A stretch of 64,000 nt of DNA from Costus lasius. Its lineage: Eukaryota; Streptophyta; Magnoliopsida; Zingiberales; Costaceae. Positions 36,940-48,585 of the stretch are shown in pieces (within the stretch, counting starts at the first letter, position 1; each line of letters begins with the position of its first letter). The position numbers were made by a program, and so were the translations under genes. The stretch is from contig CM050453.2 in assembly GCA_027563935.2 (NCBI GenBank), positions 88,138,665 to 88,202,664 of the forward strand, in the 5' to 3' direction. The notes beneath the pieces are model-generated. The model worked only from the letters and a program-made list of their open reading frames with translations. It was not told where the DNA came from and did no database searches.

Positions 36940-38800
36940 CAGGTACTATCAACGCATATTGGTTTGTCATGGTGCTAGTGAATGAATAAACTTGATTCTT
37001 TTTGTTAAAATTCAAGATCACTAGCATAAAACAATATTCAAAACCTTGTTTCTTTGCGTCTAGACAAAATCATTCCATCCTAAGAACCTTAAGGCTGTCT
37101 TTCCTTGGAAGGAATCCATAGCGGAAAGAAGGGAAGTAATAATTAAAGCACATTTCCCTTCTTTCCGGTATGGATTCCTTCCCATTTCCCTTCTTTCCGA
37201 TATGGATTCCTTCCAAGGAACCACAGCCTAAGAGTTAGTCTATGGTGTTCTTGGTGATTACATTTGTTATCACTATAGATCAAAATGTCATCAAAATATA
37301 TATTAAAAAATTAACCTAGATATAGGCTAAGAATGTGAAGCATGACTTTCTTAGAAGTGGAGGGGCATGGCCGAAAGGCATTAGCAGCCACTCTTGTAGA
37401 CCATCTTTTATCTTAAAAGTTATCTTTCACTTTTTTCCCAATCTAGAACCATCTAAGGAGATCTAACTTATCATCTAGCATGGATAGGAAAGTGATATTT
37501 GATTGTGATTTGATTATTGGCTCTACAATAGATGCATATATAATCCTTCTTTAGATTAAGTAGGGTTGATATGGCACAAGGACTTACATTTTCTTGAACG
37601 GTTTTATGCAAGTGTTCATTGACATGTTATTTGAGTTCAGTATGTTTTGTATGGTTCATTTTATGATCCGAAAATATGCCAAAGGATAATTGCAATTAAT
37701 GCTTAACCTCACATGTCTTGGTGAAGATGACCTCAACGATGTCAAGACTAAAAGAGGATAACATTTTCTTAATGTCATAACCTATTCTTGATTCAGGCAA
37801 GCATCAAATTCATGTCCTCTTAAGCATCACAACATTGTGGCAACTCTTTGGCTTGAGTCATGTAATTAGGAACAATAGTTGTACCTTATAATATTACTAT
37901 ATTTTTCCAATTAATGTTTGAAAATTAATCCAATCCAACCTACTACTTGGCACATATTGATCTAGTCTATGTATTGGTTCTAGACTAGATTAGAATGTAG
38001 AAAGCAATGTGCTCTTAGACTATTTATTTTCAAAACAACATTTGGATTGGACAAACATATTTTATAGGGTTCATCTTATAGTGGGGTAAATAGGGTAATG
38101 ATGATCCATGCACCAAGTCAATGGCATGTTGGATGCCTTCTCAAGTGGTAACTCATTAGGAAGTTCCTTAATGACAACATTAGAGATCATACTAATAAAC
38201 TTTGAACTTCACTGAAGGTATGTCTTATTAGTTGGAGAAATATTTAAACTGCTACCACCATCAATGTCATGTCCAACTATGACTCCTAGAATAAGTGGTA
38301 AAAAAATGTTTGTCCTTTTTTATTATTAGGACTTAGATATGCTAAGAAGCACCTCATGACAGCCACGTTAAGTTGGGTGCTAGCGTTGTCTTGTTGTATT
38401 CACTAGAATAAATTTGGCCTTATAAAATTTGGTACTCCCACCTTCATTGTGGCTAGTATTCTCTTTAGGCGCCCTACCAACTAAAAGAAAAGCCTTTTTT
38501 TACAATCTCTACAATAGTGTTTGTGCCTTTGAATATTATACTATATGGGTCCCTTAGATGTTAATTCTACTTGACCCTTTCACATTTCTGCAAATGTGGG
38601 CATCAGGTTAGGCCAAGGAGTAGGATGAGAGTGTGTATCAATCAACGTTCAAAGGGGACTAGTAAGATTAGGATAGTTGTAGATTGTGTTTGACTTCACA
38701 TGCCATCGTGTAGATGACCTCAATGTCATGTTTTAACCTATCCTTGAATTGTGATAGGTTCAAATTCAAATCCTCTTGAGCATCGCAACATATTAATAAT
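36940..38800 (-). mobile_element. Decayed Ty3/gypsy relic in kinase intron 5 (copy 1)
   Basis: Minus-strand piecewise translation gives gypsy landmarks. A gag-like CDAQEDLNLNLSQFKDRL lies at about 38680-38790, and a CCHC-like QRHKHYCRDCKK at about 38500-38560. A second, more decayed copy of the gag phrase is at about 37690-37870. RT follows, with MNHTKHTELK (near 37660), a VSPCAISTLL-like piece (near 37590), ITIKYHFPI (near 37500), and DILIYSDNK where the YxDD motif should be (near 37290). Stops and deletions are frequent. The repeated gag phrase suggests two fused elements. Copy 2 has the same relic. Confidence 0.75.
37090..37231. mobile_element. Tourist-like MITE, copy 1 only
   Basis: A 136-bp element at 37093-37228. 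The terminal inverted repeats are about 25 bp (GGCTGTCTTTCCTTGGAAGG at the left, and GGCTGTGGTTCCTTGGAAGG from the reverse complement of the right end), with a 3-bp target duplication TAA on each side. An internal phrase TTCCCTTCTTTCCG(G/A)TATGGATTCC occurs twice. The 3-bp TAA target and GG-starting ends fit PIF/Harbinger Tourist elements. Copy 2 has the clean empty site CCTTAAGAG near 61980, so the insertion happened after the kinase duplication, into the gypsy RT relic. Confidence 0.88.
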
Positions 38801-38824
38801 TATTTAAATTGCATCATATAATTG

Positions 38825-38852
38825 TGTGTGTGTGTGTGGGGGGGGGGGGGGT
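38825..38852. repeat. (GT)n followed by poly-G run
   Basis: A short GT repeat runs into about 13 G's. In copy 2 the same place (about 63530) has only six G's, so this is simple-repeat expansion. Confidence 0.9.
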
Positions 38853-39123
38853 GTTGAACAATAATATCTTATTGGATTAAGTGGATACCAAACTAGTATA
38901 TACATATACACACATAATAGAGTGTGTAATAAGAAAAGTAAACAAACATGCCTAGTAACCCACTAATATATAGTTAGCTTAAAATTTTGTATATGTGGTT
39001 GTTTAATTTATTGTTTTGCAATTTTAAAATTTTTCACATGCGAAAAATATTGGATTAGTGAAAAGTTGGATACCAAGACAACCATTATATCTCAAGCTAA
39101 TGAAAGATGAAAAATTTGAACAG

Positions 39124-39361
39124 ATGAAATCAAAGGTGGACAGCTAGATTGGAAAAAACGACTTGAAATTATCAAAGGAATTGCTCAGGGACTTCTTTAC
39201 CTTCACCATGATTCTAGATTGAAAATAATACATAGAGATCTCAAAACAAGCAATATTCTACTTGATAAGGAGATGAACCCAAAAATCTCAGACTTTGGGA
39301 CTGCAAGAATTTTCAAGGTTGATCAAAATGCAGATGATACTAAAAGAATAGTTGGTACATA
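39124..39361 (+). CDS. Kinase copy 1 exon 6 (catalytic and activation loops)
   Basis: 238 nt, the same length as the corresponding S-receptor kinase exon as I know it. It encodes [42 protein letters not shown] and [14 protein letters not shown] and DFG are both present, so it is an RD-type kinase. The acceptor AACAG|A at phase 1 supplies the D of D-E-I-K. The donor ACATA|GTAAGT is in phase 2. Confidence 0.9.
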
Positions 39362-39440
39362 GTAAGTTTCTTTCTATTCAAACACATAGAAAACTTGTTA
39401 TCATTTCAAAGAAATAAATATATACTATGGGTATATGCAG

Positions 39441-39591
39441 TGGATACATGTCACCCGAGTATGCCATGAATGGTCTTTTTTCAGAGAAATCCGATGTGTT
39501 CAGTTTTGGTATTATAATGTTAGAAATTTTAAGTGGTATGAGGAGTAGGACAACGGGTCAATCAGAATCTCACAAGAATCTTATGCAACAG
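39441..39591 (+). CDS. Kinase copy 1 exon 7
   Basis: 151 nt, the usual length of this exon in S-domain kinases as I know it. It completes [12 protein letters not shown], then [20 protein letters not shown]. Acceptor ATGCAG|T, donor CAACAG|GTACC, ending in phase 0. Confidence 0.9.
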
Positions 39592-39677
39592 GTACCAAGT
39601 AAACCTTGTCTCAAAAAAATTATCCATCTTAATTTATTTTGACCATTCTAGTATGTTTTTTTATAAACTCTACATAG

Positions 39678-39962
39678 GCATATGAATTATGGCGGGAAGA
39701 TAGATGCTTGGAACTAGTAGATAAAGTAATGGGAGAATCTTTTCCCATATCCAAAGTCAAGAGATTTATCCATGTGGCTCTACTATGCATACAAGAAGGT
39801 AGTCATGACAGACCAACAATGGACAATGTACTTCTAATGCTAAGAAGTGAAGACATTATGTTTCCTGAACCTAGGAGCATTGCTTTGTTCACAACAAATA
39901 CTTTTGAAACAAATTGGAGTTCCATTAATGAAATTAGTGTAACATTATTAGCAGGTCGATAA
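39678..39962 (+). CDS. Kinase copy 1 exon 8 (C-terminal lobe and tail)
   Basis: 285 nt ending TAA. It encodes AYELWREDRCLELVD, VALLCIQEGSHDRPTM (end of kinase domain) and a Ser/Thr-rich tail ending SVTLLAGR, the standard S-domain kinase C-terminus. No counterpart of this exon lies within the window for copy 2. Confidence 0.92.
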   Translation, partial: AYELWREDRCLELVDKVMGESFPISKVKRFIHVALLCIQEGSHDRPTMDNVLLMLRSEDIMFPEPRSIALFTTNTFETNWSSINEISVTLLAGR

Positions 39963-40466
39963 AGCAATTTCCCAACATAATGTGTATTATTATTATTATT
40001 ACTAAGGATGTTAGTTGTTAATTTACAATGTTATGTGCAAAATTATTATAATATGTGGTTGCTATTTTTCTTAGGATTCAATGAAAAGCATATTAATGTG
40101 GCCCATGATTATTCTAACGAGAGATTAGATGCTATAGATAACTAATTATCACCCACTAGTTTACTTCTGGTGCACCTTCCTTCTTGTTGAAGGTATTTTT
40201 GTCTCTAATAATAATAATAATTAATTGAGACAATTGCTATTGTCAGCTGAGCCGCTTCCCAGCAAATTCAATTTTGGACAAGACAAGGAGTAAAAAAAAA
40301 TGTGAAAAGCGCATGAATTTTTGGATGGAAATTTTGACTTAAACGCTTGGGATTTTGGACATGAGCCATGTACAGATTAAAAAATCATTTAATTAAAGTG
40401 GGAGTTCACACGCTTTTCAATAGCTTATCGTGGGCTGAAGTTATAACATTTTGACCATAAGTTCTA
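39963..40466. other. 3' flank of kinase copy 1
   Basis: About 500 bp of AT-rich DNA with short ATT runs between the kinase stop and the start of block U2. The 3' untranslated region presumably lies here. No clear polyadenylation signal was singled out. Confidence 0.5.
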
Positions 40467-41338
40467 TTTTGATCAAAATGTCTCCAAATTAAAATCTTAA
40501 ATCTTATTCTATTTTGATGAAGAGATAATTTTGAAATAAATATATATTTAATGGAGAGAACTCCGAAATCTCTCGGAAATAAATAAAAAAATTTACTATA
40601 AAGTTCATACCGACTAAGTTGAGCAGTAATTAATCTCCGATCCATTGGGTTTAAGCAGAAGTTAGTCCTTTGAAAATTATGAACCGTGAGTGCAACTCTC
40701 TATCAGTCATTGCTATATGATTGCATGGGGTAGAGACTTATAAAAGAGTGCAGAATTTGAAGTCGATAAGGAAAGTAGATGAATTAAATCTAGTGAAGTC
40801 GAGCACATTTTTTTTTCTTCTTTCTTGCTAAGGATCTCTGCCGCCATCAAACTGCTTGAAAGAGAATAAAAATTCCCTCTAACTCATTTTTTTGGTGAGT
40901 TGGCACGCCAAGCTGTAGGTATCATCGTCGTTCTTCTCGTTGAGAATACACACTCTTCAATCCTCTTTCTAGTAAAATCCAACTTCCACGTATTTGACGA
41001 GCAGAAGGATTCATTCATCTGATGGCCAAATTGTTAGAATAGAAAAATTTTCCAGTGATCCCTACTTTCTTCCCCCTACAAAAGCTTCTAAGTTCTTCTT
41101 GATGAATATGGCATCCAACCATCTGATCAAGTTGAAACTTTGGTCATAACTTCTCTTCGAACATGTGAACCAGTGAATAGAAGGATCCATCCATCCGATT
41201 ACTTGATCATTGGAAACGAAAGCTTTTTTGGCAACTTATTGTACCTCTATTTTGGACCAGAACCACCTTATCTGGGTTCGTTCAACATTGACTCACCATC
41301 GATCGGCACTGAACTCTGGCCATTAGTTCGATGTTATA

Positions 41339-41827
41339 CAAGGAACTAGGGGTGTCCAAAAAACGGTTCAACCCAATAAACCGAACTGAAATTTTTGGTT
41401 TGGTTCGGTTTAAGCCAAATTCGGTGCGGTTCGGTTCGGTTTAAGATGGGTAAAAAAAATTTTGGTTCGGTTTTCGGTTTGGAGTAATTCAGTTCGGTTC
41501 GGTTCGGGTATGACCGAACAAACCAAATTTTGAATATAATATTAATATTTTTATATATAACATATTATATTATTATTTTTAATTATATAAAATATGTTAT
41601 ATTTTTATTTTTATTTATATAAAATATATTATATTATTATTTTTATTAAAAATTAATAATATAATAGTATAAATAAGCTAAATATATAAAGATATAACTA
41701 ATTTCAGTTTAACCCAAATCAAACCGAAATTTTGGTTTGGTTTTTAGAATGTTCGGTTCGGTTTCGGTTTGGATTTTTTTTGGTTTTTCGGTTTGGGTTG
41801 AACCGTTTGGACACGCCTACAAGGAAC
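41339..41827. mobile_element. hAT-type MITE, copy in U2
   Basis: The element lies at 41347-41819 (473 bp) with the same CAAGGAAC target duplication (41339-41346, 41820-41827) and the same ends as the U1 copy. It is slightly shorter because of loss of GGTTCGG units near the right end. It was inherited by duplication, not inserted independently. Confidence 0.85.
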
Positions 41828-42562
41828 TCTTGGCCGGAGTAGGTTGAGCATCTTAAATGCAAACGACAGACGACGACAAGCTTTGTTCGCACGCCTCCTT
41901 CATAGGTGAAATGAAAATGAGCCTTATTCCATCCAATGACTCATGCTCATCCGATGGCTTGATTAGCAAATATCTGACAGTCCAAGTCTGATGTAAAAGC
42001 AATGGCTTAGATCTCATCCGACAGTTCAAGCAGATCAGATGGTGACAATTTTATTGACGAGAATCCGATAGCACATACCCTTATAATTCTAATCCGACAG
42101 TTTAGATTCATCTAAGTGGTGATTTGATAGCAAAGATCAAATCTGGAAACATCTGCTTGGACTTATATGAGCAATCCCCAACATTGATAATTTGATCATC
42201 AACGATTTGATGGTCCATATCTAACTTTTATGGCGACAGTTCATATTCCAACTCCAATCTGATGACTCAAAATTATCCTGTTTCAATCGGATGCCCCAGA
42301 TCTTCTAGTATTGATCGGATACTCTATATTTTCCATATTTGATCTGTTCATTTGATCAAATAAAAAACGATCCAAATCTTCCAATGCCAATCTGATGATT
42401 CAGACTTTTCAAGTCTCAGTCTAAAGGTCTGGATCTACTCAGTTCTAATCTAATGGCCCAAATTTGTTTTAAAATTAATAGTCCTGATTTACCCACACGA
42501 AATTGATGATCATGATCTAACTTCTAAGAGCCAATGATCCAGATTTAATGTAATTTTAATAC

Positions 42563-43275
42563 AATCAATGGCTGATATTCGTTTGTATAAATCTAAGTCA
42601 ATCGGACAGCTCTCGACATGATCCAAGTGTCAATCTTTACTGAATTGGGTCAGATCTTTCCAAATCTACCATTAGTAGATCTCCGAATTAAAATTTCAAT
42701 AGATGATATTAATTTACACAAATCTAAGCCAATCAAATGACTTATAAATTAATCCAAATATTAATCCTTACTAGATTGAGCCATATCTTTCCAAATATAT
42801 CCTATCTTGTATTAGAGACCTAAATCAAAGCAGAACTGCTAATTAAAATTTCAATGGATGAAATTAATTTACACAAATCTAAGCCAATCTGATGGCTTAT
42901 AAAATAATTCAAATATTAATCCTTACTAGATTGATACTGATCTTTTCAAATCTGCCCTCAGATTTTTATCAGAGACTTGGGTCGAATCAGATCTGCAAAT
43001 TAAAATTTTAATGGCTGATATTAATTTATACAAATCTAAGCCAATTAGATGACTTCTAAAATAATCCAAATATTGATATTTGCTAAGTTGAGTCAAATCT
43101 TTCCAAATATGACCTCAAATTACTGATCGTATATCTAGATTAAAGTGAATCTACAAATTAAAATTTCAATGACTGATATTAGTCTTCATAAATCAAAACT
43201 AATCAAATTAATTTAATATAATCAAAATATTAACCCCTACTAAGTCAAGTAGAATTTCTTCAAATTCGAATGAAT
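42563..43275. repeat. ~155-bp degenerate tandem repeat (U2)
   Basis: Copy of the five-unit array at 2083-2795, shifted by about 40480 bases, with only a few substitutions. Confidence 0.75.
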
Positions 43276-43785
43276 GCCAAACGGCCCATTCATCAAATTT
43301 TTAATGCTTGGTCTAATAGCCAGTTCGCTCAAATTTGAAAGCTTGGGCCAATGGCCTATTCACCAAATTCGAACGCTTGGCCTAACGACCCATTCACCAA
43401 AGTTAGAAGGCTTGGCCCAACGGCTCATTCACTCAAATTTGAAAGCTTCGCCCAATGGCCCGTTCACCAAATTTTGAATGCTTCGGCCAATGACCCGTTC
43501 ACTCAAATTTGAACACTTGGCCCAATGGCTCATCCACTCAATCCGAACATATGGCCAAAAGACCCATTCACTCAAATTTTAACACTTGGCCCAATGGACT
43601 GTTCACCAAATTTTGAACACTTAGCCCAATAGCCCATTCACCAAATTTTGAACACACGGCCTAATGGTCTATTCACTCAAATTCGAACATTTGGCTCATT
43701 CACTCAATTCAAATGCTTAGCCCAACAACTTATTCTACTATTTTGAACGCTTGGCCCAAAGACCCATTAATCAATTTCAAATATG
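43276..43785. repeat. 35-bp minisatellite, about 15 units (U2)
   Basis: Same unit number and order as 2796-3305, so the array has not expanded or contracted since duplication. Confidence 0.83.
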
Positions 43786-46700
43786 GTCGTGGACATTAAA
43801 TATCTAGGGTGTGCTATTAATAACATTGTTTAGGAGATGCATACGTCGACACTAACATCAGGGCGTAGTTCCTCAATGTTGTTACAACAAAACTTAGATG
43901 TCTCTCTATGGCCTATGTCAAATGATCATCAACTAAAAAAAATCAAAATAGATGAATATTCACATGTTCTTCACAAGCCATATATTCATCGAAAGACATA
44001 AATATTCACATATTTTTCATAGATTGAATATCTATTGCATCAAATCAAAATATCCATAAGTCCTCAACATGCAGAATATTCATCACGTTCGGATATCCAT
44101 AAGCCCTCAAAAGTCAGGACATTAATCAAGACATTCACAAGTCTATCTATTGAGCTATTTTTAGGAGTAGTCTTGTATCAAGTTGTAAGTCATGTCATGG
44201 CAAAATGTTATGAATTATATTATTCCTTCACTCATTTGTCTTCACTTAATTATATATATAGATATTTTAATTAAATCTACCCTAAGCTACTTAGGGATAA
44301 TTAACAATGAATATTTTTATTCATTCGAAGTCAGAACCTATGAAAACAAAAAACCTTATAATTATACAATTTATAAGATGAATTTGAAATGATCACACTA
44401 TATTTTAATACTAATTGTAATTCAACTAATTTTGACCCAATAGTTCTCCACCATTTGTCCTGTCCTTCACAGTACAAGTCACGACCACACTTTGAATTAA
44501 TCCCTTTATCCATCTTCAAGTTTGCACCACCATTGCACAAACACTAGAGAGAGCGAAGAGAAGAGAAGAATACATTGGACTTCATACCCTCAAAGGGATT
44601 GGAATAAACAAATAGATCACAACATTTTAGATTTTACATATGCTTGAGCATTTCATATAATCACATATCAATTTAGACAAAGACAACATCTAACCTTACA
44701 ATTCGTTAGCACAATAATCATTAGAAATATAATAAATGATTATACACCAATAATAAACTAAATTATAAATTAATTAACTTATAAGTTAGGAACATAGTTC
44801 TAATCTTAGTTCATGCAATAACATAGTGTACAATTGCAGGAACTAGTAACAATAACAAAAATAAAATGTGTTATTTGTTAGTGATGAGATGTGACGTGAA
44901 ATGTCATGGTCACAAAGGCTTACGAGAAAATGACAAATATTATTCGTATAGTTGCTCATAGTAACAAATGATGATGCAAAATACTGTGTCAAAGAAAAAT
45001 AAGTGAAACTATGAGTTATTAGTGTTTATATAAGTTAGAAACAAAATTTATAATATGCTAAGTAGATAAGGATCACAAATATGGATTGTGAAGTATCACT
45101 AAGCCACTAAACCATTAATTACTTGATTGAACTAATATTTCAAACATGTATGAATTATAGAAATTTTAAAAATAGCATTGTAGAAACAATGTATTTATAT
45201 CTTCAATGCAAATAATAGCAAACTCTTTTTGTCTCGTAAGTGAAAATCCACCTAAATCAATAGGAAATATATTAGTGAACTCAATCATCATATCAAATGC
45301 CCAATGGGCATAATTTGTTGATCTTATGCCCTAGTGATACACATCTAAAAATCATCTCATCCACAACTCAAATACCTAGCACATATTGTTGAACTATCAT
45401 AGCCACATGCTCTATCATCCCAACAAAACTTCACAATAGAAACGTAGGTGGATAAAATATAATAATATTTTCATGATAACTAACATGGTCATAATTGTAA
45501 AAAAAAGGGGCAGCTCGAGAATGGAATAGTATCAAAGTACAATAAATTTAGAAGCCTCATATCAATGTCAAAACTTTATCTTTAAAACCTAATTGACACT
45601 TTTAAACTCCAAAGTATATATCAATACAACTAATGAAGGTCTATACACATACAAAAAGTTAAAAAATTGGAGAATATTATACTTTTCTCATGAAGGCCAA
45701 TTTGCTCATGATCATCATTGACCCAATTGCAAGTCCGTAAATTTATTAGAATGCACTTCTCATGAAATGATACATATAAAGCACTTCATGAAATGACATG
45801 TATGCCAAGGGTAGTCCTCTCAACACAGTATGAAGAGTCAGTCTAATCATATAAGAAATAAATCACTAGCACGATAAGTTACTCCTTCAATCACTTCAAA
45901 ACTTTAAAATCCTCCTAGAAGCCCTCATCCAGTGAGGAGTCATGGAATATCCATTTCAATGAATATGCAAATTTATCCTTTTTGTCTCTCTATGAACCCT
46001 ACATTTGTGACTTGTATGTAATCCATGTTTCACTTTTGTTTCCATCCTATCAAAATAAAACATGTTATTATTTAGCACTACATTAGTACACTTATGATAT
46101 TAATTCTCAAATCCTTAAATCCTAGTGATAATACTAATACCTAATCCACCTTTAATACTAAAATAACTATGATCTATTGGATGGATCAAAGGAAAGAGCA
46201 TTCTCGATGAATGTTGTGGATTACTTTTAATTATCCACTCAAGTGGTAGTGGTCATAATTGGCAGAGGAAAGTTGTGATCTTTAGAGGTGCAAATTCATT
46301 GACTACTTACTGAAGTAATTCTCATGTAGAACATCGAGCTTAAGCAATATAGTGGCAGTAGAAGCTTGAAGGGTAGTGCATGGCATGCTAAGACTTATGG
46401 CTATTGGGTGAATACTATCAATCATAACATGAGGAAGAAAAGGCAAAGGAAACAATAATGGAGGGAAGAATGGATTAGTTTCTCACACTTAGAATATAAC
46501 TTTTTGTACACATGTTTGGTTGATTTTAGATTAAGAATATTTTGGATATACATTTATGTCTTACCAATACTCGTCTTCCCTCTTACAAAGTACTATGGTG
46601 AAGATAAAAAAAAAAAAGAGAAAAAGAGATGTTGTCTATGATAATATAATTTTGATAAGACGAAATTAGATTTCAATTGCATAATTTTTGTACGAGGTAA

Positions 46701-47180
46701 CAATATTCTGAATCAAAATTAAAAAAAATAATAATTTTTTGAATAAAATTCTAAATGTAGAGACTAGATGTGTGCAATTTTAGATAATATGAATAATTTT
46801 GATTGAAAATTAAAGTGTTTTGTCATAATTAAATAATTAGGCAAATTTAGAAACATTGACCTTGATTTAATAAAACCAATGCAATAGAGTAGTGTTGTAA
46901 AATTTGGCCATGATGAATTGCTAATCATGACCAATTGTTGCAAAATTTTAGTCAAAATTGAAATTTTGACCAAATTGGGTTGAAAGAATTTGGCCACAAT
47001 GAGTTGCTACAAACGTTGGGCAAAATTAAATTTCTTGACTAAATTGCGGTGAGGGGTTTCTTCCATGATTAGATTGCAAGTCAAAGATGTGGCAAGGAAA
47101 TAAAAACGAGAAACGTGGCATCCGGTTTTGACAAGAAAGTTGATTAGAAATAACTGCAGTTTATTCAAATGGGAGTTCAA
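43786..47180. other. AT-rich intergenic DNA in U2, nothing recognised
   Basis: Counterpart of 3306-6750. Only short open frames occur, with no transposon ends. Confidence 0.55.
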
Positions 47181-47189
47181 GCGCTGGGA

Positions 47190-47279
47190 TAAATATAGAA
47201 AATAAGAACACAAACAGGATGAGTTTTTTCGCTCACCCAGGCAAACTCGGGAAAGTAAAAGAAGCTACACAGAGAAGGT
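47190..47279 (+). promoter_or_regulatory. Candidate promoter with leader exon and splice donor (U2)
   Basis: Same TATA-like ATAAATATAG and AAG|GTAAGT donor (47278-47279) as at 6756-6839, with a 7-bp insertion after AAGAACA. The next downstream acceptor I recognise is that of the transmembrane exon at 47963, so a fusion transcript is conceivable, but it would have no in-frame start before exon 5. Confidence 0.3.
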
Positions 47280-47963
47280 AAGTCTACTTCTTCGACTTAC
47301 TTCTTCCCCTATGCTTATTCTCTTTCATTGTTGAACAAGGGAAACTCCCATTATCAAAAAACTATTTTTCATAGAGAAAAAAATTTCGATTAAACAAATG
47401 TTTCTATTATCAGAGAAGGAAAATTACGTTTAAGATAAACTATTTGACAGAGAAGGTCACTGAGATAAAAAAAAATTATGTTTATGTGTCACTGCATTGG
47501 GGTTTCGGCTAGAGAGAAGAGGCCTAAGGAATGCCGGTCGCAAAGGAAGATCATGATGAGAAGAGATGAACGAAGAGAATGGAAAAATCTCTAAAAAAAT
47601 CTTAAGGAAAAAAAAAAGTCTCAGCATTGATGAAAGAAAAAAAAAAGTTGAGATGAAAAGAGAAATAAAAAAAAGGGAAGACAAGAATAGAGGTTGCAGG
47701 TCGTCGGCAATAAGGTAATAAGGGGGTTTTGTATTTATACATAGTAAAATATATACATAGTAAAATATATGAACCTTTAAATAAACAGGCTAGAGGGGGT
47801 TTTCATGTACATGTTTTTCTGAAATTGTATTATTGTACTACATTGTGATTTTTGGAGAATTCCATAGCTATTGCAAATCTTGTATTTTGAAGTCTACGCT
47901 ACAACAACAAGCAACCGAATTTAATAGCCAAAGATGATTTTAATCATAAAAATAATCTTGCAG

Positions 47964-48077
47964 GAAGTACTGGGAAAAAGAATCCTAATAAGATCAAGCT
48001 CATTTCTGTAGCACTTGGGATTTTTGTGTTGGCTTGTCTGTCTTTAATTTTGTGGTTGAAGTGGAAAAGAAGACAAG
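47964..48077 (+). CDS. Kinase copy 2 exon 3 (transmembrane)
   Basis: 114 nt with the same splice sites as copy 1. It encodes LISVALGIFVLACLSLILWL and KWKRRQ. It has six substitutions against copy 1 and no in-frame ATG. Confidence 0.85.
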
Positions 48078-48385
48078 GTATGTCCACTTTAACTTTATAT
48101 GGATAATCAATTTAATCTAGAGAATCAATTAGTGCACTTTTGCTCTTAAATATGTTATTGCCCATGAGAAAAACAATATTGAATTGATACTCTCCTTAGG
48201 ACTAAAAATTATGAGTCATATTATCAATATGTAGAATAGTTATCATAATTTTAAAACAATTACTACTAAATAAGAGTGCATAGAAATTAAGATAGCTCAA
48301 TTTTGTAATTACAATTCAGTTTAATGACAAATGAAAATTGGAAAGGAATGCAGAGCTACATTGATTAATTAAAATCATGAATCAG

Positions 48386-48530
48386 GCAAGCTAAAGAAGT
48401 CGCGTAGCCAAAGAAACAGAGATGATGAACTAGAGTTACCTCTATTTGATTTGCTCACAATCAAAATAGCTACCGAGAACTTCTCAAATGAAAATAAATC
48501 GGTCGTGGAGGATTTGGCCCAGTTTACAAG
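48386..48530 (+). CDS. Kinase copy 2 exon 4 (carries the -1 A frameshift)
   Basis: 145 nt, where copy 1 has 146. The linker and [17 protein letters not shown] are in frame. The loss of one A at 48496-48498 then turns the glycine loop into an out-of-frame stretch, although the GGTCGTGGAGGATTTGGCCC bases themselves are preserved. Confidence 0.87.
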
Positions 48531-48585
48531 GTAATCTCATCTTTTACTACAAACATAAATTTACCTAAATTGTTATAATTTGTAG

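Larger units (their letters stand above)
28218..39962 (+). pseudogene. G-type lectin S-receptor-like Ser/Thr kinase, copy 1 (frameshifted)
   Basis: The eight-exon model joins in phase at GT/AG sites: 28218-28281, 30810-31982, 32395-32508, 32810-32955, 33011-33222, 39124-39361, 39441-39591, 39678-39962. It would encode about 793 residues: signal peptide (1-20), B-lectin domain, S-locus glycoprotein region with WQSFDHPTDT, cysteine-rich EGF-like and PAN segments to about 410, transmembrane helix (about 424-445), and a kinase with [15 protein letters not shown] (Lys about 511), [15 protein letters not shown] and a C-terminal tail ending LLAGR. Such proteins sit in the plasma membrane and signal in defence or self-recognition. 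An extra A in the run at 33122-33127 (exon 5) shifts the frame and stops at TGA 33155-33157, leaving about 547 residues without catalytic loop. Everything after the lesion is conserved in the original frame, so the break is recent or a sequencing error. Confidence 0.9.
40467..47805. repeat. Segmental duplication, block U copy 2
   Basis: Matches 1-7445 at about 99% in the same order and orientation. It contains the MITE, both tandem arrays (about 42563-43275 and 43276-43785), the candidate promoter with leader exon, and the first ~60 bases of the copia relic. It is joined at 47803-47805 to kinase intron 2 through a shared TCA. Confidence 0.93.

Noticed and set aside
38825..38852. GT/poly-G run as a regulatory or telomere-like element
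   Set aside because: Simple repeat whose length varies between the two copies; no telomere motif.
28218..39962. Assignment of the kinase to the self-incompatibility SRK gene
   Set aside because: Exon lengths and domains are of the S-domain class, but this class has many members. Nothing here (no neighbouring male determinant) points to a self-incompatibility locus.
40467..47805. Block U2 and kinase copy 2 explained by one tandem duplication plus one deletion
   Set aside because: The divergence differs about five-fold on either side of the junction by hand count, which a single duplication would not give.
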